DNA of 21,693 bases, from positions 1-21,693 of IMG/VR virus record IMGVR_UViG_3300025897_000102; one strand, given 5' to 3'. The first letter of the stretch is position 1, and every line of letters starts with the position of its first letter. Under the pieces are notes generated by a model. It did not search any database. It saw only the letters and a list, made by a program, of their open reading frames with translations, and was not told the origin of the DNA. The DNA is from a virus. Shown one piece after another: positions 19,359-21,693 of the stretch. The position numbers and the translations under genes are program-made.

Positions 19359-21693
19359 ATGGCAAGTAGTTTAACAGGAATATCAATAGCATCCAGTTAT
19401 GATTCATTAATAAAGGTTGGTGATAATGATGGATTGACATCTCAATTACAAGTCCTATCTGATGGATTGGGAACTGAAAGTGGGATCAGTATGAACAATA
19501 CTGGAGATTTAACAGCAACAGGTACTGTAACAGCAAACAGTTTTGTTGGAGCTTTAAGTGGGAATATAACTGGAAACACAACAGTTTCAGGAACACTTAC
19601 CTTTGGATCTTTATCAGATGGAGTCATAACAATAGCAGACTTTAAAGATGAAGATGATATGTCATCAGATAGTGCAACAGCTCTAGCAACTCAGCAATCA
19701 ATTAAAGCATATGTTGATTCTCAGCTAGGTGTCCAGGATTTAGACTTTCAAGGAGATGCAGGTGGTCAACAAGCTATTGACTTAAATACAGAAGTATTCT
19801 CAGTAGTAGGAACAGCAAATGAAATTTCTACAGATTCTACTGGTAATGCTTTAACAATATCATTAAATCCTAATATAAGTGGATTAACAAGTGTAGCAGC
19901 AACTACATTTACTGGTGCATTAACTGGTAATGCTACCACAGCTTCAACATTGGCTACAAGTAGAAATATTGCAGGTGTAGCTTTTGATGGAAGTGCAGAT
20001 ATTTCATTAACAACAGACAATATTACTGAGGCAGCTAACCTTTATTACACACAAGCAAGGTTTGACTCAGCATTTACAGCTAAATCTACAACAGATTTAT
20101 CAGAAGGAACCAATTTATATTACACAGATGCTAGAACAGATGCAAGAGTAAACTTACAAACTGGAGCAAATCTAGATTTATCAAGTAAATCAACATCAGA
20201 TCTGAGTGAAGGTACAAACCTTTATTTTACAGATGAAAGAACTGATGACAGAGTAGCTAGTTTAGTAGTAGCATCAACTGGATTGTCAAAAGTATATGAT
20301 GACACAGCAGGGACTTTAACTCTTACTAACACAGCACCTGATCAAACAGTTGTATTAACTGATGGTACTGGTATAACTACAAGTGGAACTTATCCAAATT
20401 TCACAATAACAAATTCAGCTCCTGACCAAACTGTATCTATTACTGGTTCTAATGGATTGACTAATGGAGGCACATATCCAAACCTAACAATAGCAGGTGA
20501 TGATGCAACAACAAGTGCAAAAGGTGTGGCTAGTTTCTCATCTAATCACTTTGATGTAGCAAGTGGAGCTGTTAGCTTACAGGCAGATTCAATAGATGAT
20601 ACCTTAATTGACTTTGGTACTGGTGCAAATCAAGTTAGCACTACAAGTTTACCTGAAGGATCTAATCTTTATTTCACAAATGAAAGGGTGGATGACCAGG
20701 TTGGAAATAACTTAATAGTTGGTGGAAGTGGAATAAGTGCTGTTTATGATGATACAGCAGGTACACTAACAATAAATTCAACTGCAAGTGGAATTGGGTT
20801 ATCTGACTTTTCAGCAGCAACATCAGGAATAGGAAGTTTAGTATATGATAACACTAATGGTGTATTTACTTATACTGGACCAACTAAATCAGAAATTGAT
20901 GGTTTAAATATAGCAGCTGCAACACTTTCTACTCCAAGAAATATATCAGGAGTTGCATTTGATGGTTCAGCTAACATAACACTAAACACAGCAGATATAA
21001 CAGAGAATACCAACTTGTATTATACTGATGCTAGAGTTCAAGCAGTTTCAATAAATGCAGTATCAGAAGATACATCACCTGTATTAGGAGGTAATTTAGC
21101 AGGAGGTTCTTACAACATTACAACAACTGGTAAAATTTACTATGCTAACATGTTCTCTACAGTTGGTGATTTACCAAGTGCATCAAGTTATCATGGAATG
21201 TTTGCTCATGTACATGCTACTGGAAAAGGATATTTTGCACACAATGGAAACTGGATAACACTAATTGATGAAACAAGTTCTACAACTGATGATTTAACTG
21301 AAGGAAGTACAAATCTTTACTACACAACAGCAAGGGGTAACACAGACTTTGATACTAGATTTGCAACTAAAGACACAGATGACCTAACACAAGGGACTAC
21401 AAATCTTTATTATGCTACATCATTGTTTAATACAGATTTTGGAACTAAAACAACATCAGACTTAACAGAAGGAACTAACCTTTATTATACTGATGCAAGA
21501 TTTGACACTAGACTTGCAGCTAAAACAACAGATAATTTAACAGAAGGCTCTACTAATCTATATAACCAAACACATACTGGAGATGTAACTGGTGCAGTAG
21601 CTTTAACTATTGCAAATGATGCAGTTACTACAGCTAAAATATTAGATGCTAATGTTACAACAGCAAAACTTGCAGATGATTCTGTGACTGCTG
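19359..21693 (+). CDS. Tail fibre protein (3' end outside window)
   Basis: The reading frame opens at ATG 19359 and continues without a stop for 778 codons to the window end. The N-terminus (MASSLTGISIASSYDSLIKV) is followed by Gly/Thr/Ser-rich beta segments, ALATQQSIKAYVDSQ (about residues 108-125), and at least nine copies of a short repeat of the type 'EGTNLYYTDAR'. Two copies of RNI(A/S)GVAFDGSA are also present. A compact segment at 21162-21269 (VGDLPSASSYHGMFAHVHAT, KGYFAHNGNWITLID) is a module I know from fibres of marine myoviruses. The protein is beta-repetitive and almost free of Cys and Trp, as in trimeric fibres. It is a likely host-contact structure, encoded 90 bases after the connector gene. 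A separate transcription start is possible. Confidence 0.85.
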   Translation, partial: MASSLTGISIASSYDSLIKVGDNDGLTSQLQVLSDGLGTESGISMNNTGDLTATGTVTANSFVGALSGNITGNTTVSGTLTFGSLSDGVITIADFKDEDDMSSDSATALATQQSIKAYVDSQLGVQDLDFQGDAGGQQAIDLNTEVFSVVGTANEISTDSTGNALTISLNPNISGLTSVAATTFTGALTGNATTASTLATSRNIAGVAFDGSADISLTTDNITEAANLYYTQARFDSAFTAKSTTDLSEGTNLYYTDARTDARVNLQTGANLDLSSKSTSDLSEGTNLYFTDERTDDRVASLVVASTGLSKVYDDTAGTLTLTNTAPDQTVVLTDGTGITTSGTYPNFTITNSAPDQTVSITGSNGLTNGGTYPNLTIAGDDATTSAKGVASFSSNHFDVASGAVSLQADSIDDTLIDFGTGANQVSTTSLPEGSNLYFTNERVDDQVGNNLIVGGSGISAVYDDTAGTLTINSTASGIGLSDFSAATSGIGSLVYDNTNGVFTYTGPTKSEIDGLNIAAATLSTPRNISGVAFDGSANITLNTADITENTNLYYTDARVQAVSINAVSEDTSPVLGGNLAGGSYNITTTGKIYYANMFSTVGDLPSASSYHGMFAHVHATGKGYFAHNGNWITLIDETSSTTDDLTEGSTNLYYTTARGNTDFDTRFATKDTDDLTQGTTNLYYATSLFNTDFGTKTTSDLTEGTNLYYTDARFDTRLAAKTTDNLTEGSTNLYNQTHTGDVTGAVALTIANDAVTTAKILDANVTTAKLADDSVTA
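20028..21569 (+). repeat. Nine 'EGTNLYYTDAR'-type repeats in the tail fibre
   Basis: Copies lie near 20028-20063, 20099-20134, 20208-20240, 20651-20686, 21002-21034, 21298-21336, 21390-21419, 21463-21501 and 21540-21569. The core is (S/T)NLYYT.AR, often with D(L/T)(S/T)EG before it. Spacing is irregular, with other beta segments between copies. The array may continue past the window end. Confidence 0.75.

Noticed and set aside
19280-19369. 29-codon plus-strand frame overlapping the fibre start
   Set aside because: Lys/Ile-rich as any AT-rich gap would be, overlaps the fibre start out of frame, and has no supporting signal.
19442-20020. Minus-strand open frames inside the tail fibre gene
   Set aside because: Shadows of a repetitive Thr/Ala/Ser/Gly-rich coding region; the plus frame is open for 778 codons.

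Overview
The window is a low-GC, gene-dense stretch of a tailed double-stranded DNA phage, either a free phage or a prophage. It carries most of the virion assembly genes. The protein families (terminase, XkdF-like protease with C-terminal add-on domains, a portal with a fused SREFCR domain, a DUF6712-like connector, a giant multi-module tail protein) match phages of marine Bacteroidota, especially Flavobacteriia. Three further features agree: genes almost never have a Shine-Dalgarno site, several carry an ATTATA-type element at a fixed distance before ATG, and the one clear promoter matches the Bacteroidota TTTG / TAnnTTTG type. Host and tail type are inferences. A tape-measure protein plus a tail assembly chaperone pair point to a long-tailed, probably siphovirus-like particle.

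Layout, left to right. 1-1907: the end of a DnaA domain IV-like DNA-binding protein, then terminase small and large subunits. 1906-2569: a minus-strand island of three small genes with its own promoter and terminator, resembling a moron. 2638-12541: the tail block. It holds a tail assembly chaperone with a hidden -1 frameshift extension, two head-tail or tail-completion candidates, a conserved tail protein, a 1571-residue tail protein ending in about eleven Cys-flanked modules with Pro-rich linkers, a prolyl 4-hydroxylase-like oxygenase, a 51-residue coupled gene and a short tape measure. 12572-16330: the head block. It holds the protease, three very small genes, a scaffold-like acidic protein, the major capsid protein and a probable tail tube protein, closed by a strong terminator. 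16438-19269: a Trp-repeat protein, the portal and a head-tail connector. 19359 to the end: a repetitive tail fibre that runs off the window.

TerL packages DNA through the portal into a capsid built from the MCP on the scaffold and matured by the protease. The connector and completion proteins join the head to a tail built on the tape measure with the help of the chaperone pair. The modular tail protein and the fibre are the likely host-contact parts.

The most notable points are the frameshift in the chaperone (no possible start codon in the second frame, and a T10 slippery run), the oxygenase encoded directly behind a Pro-rich modular tail protein, the self-contained minus-strand island, three micro-genes between protease and scaffold, and a precisely positioned ATTATA element before several start codons. 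No tRNA, CRISPR array, insertion sequence or integrase was seen.
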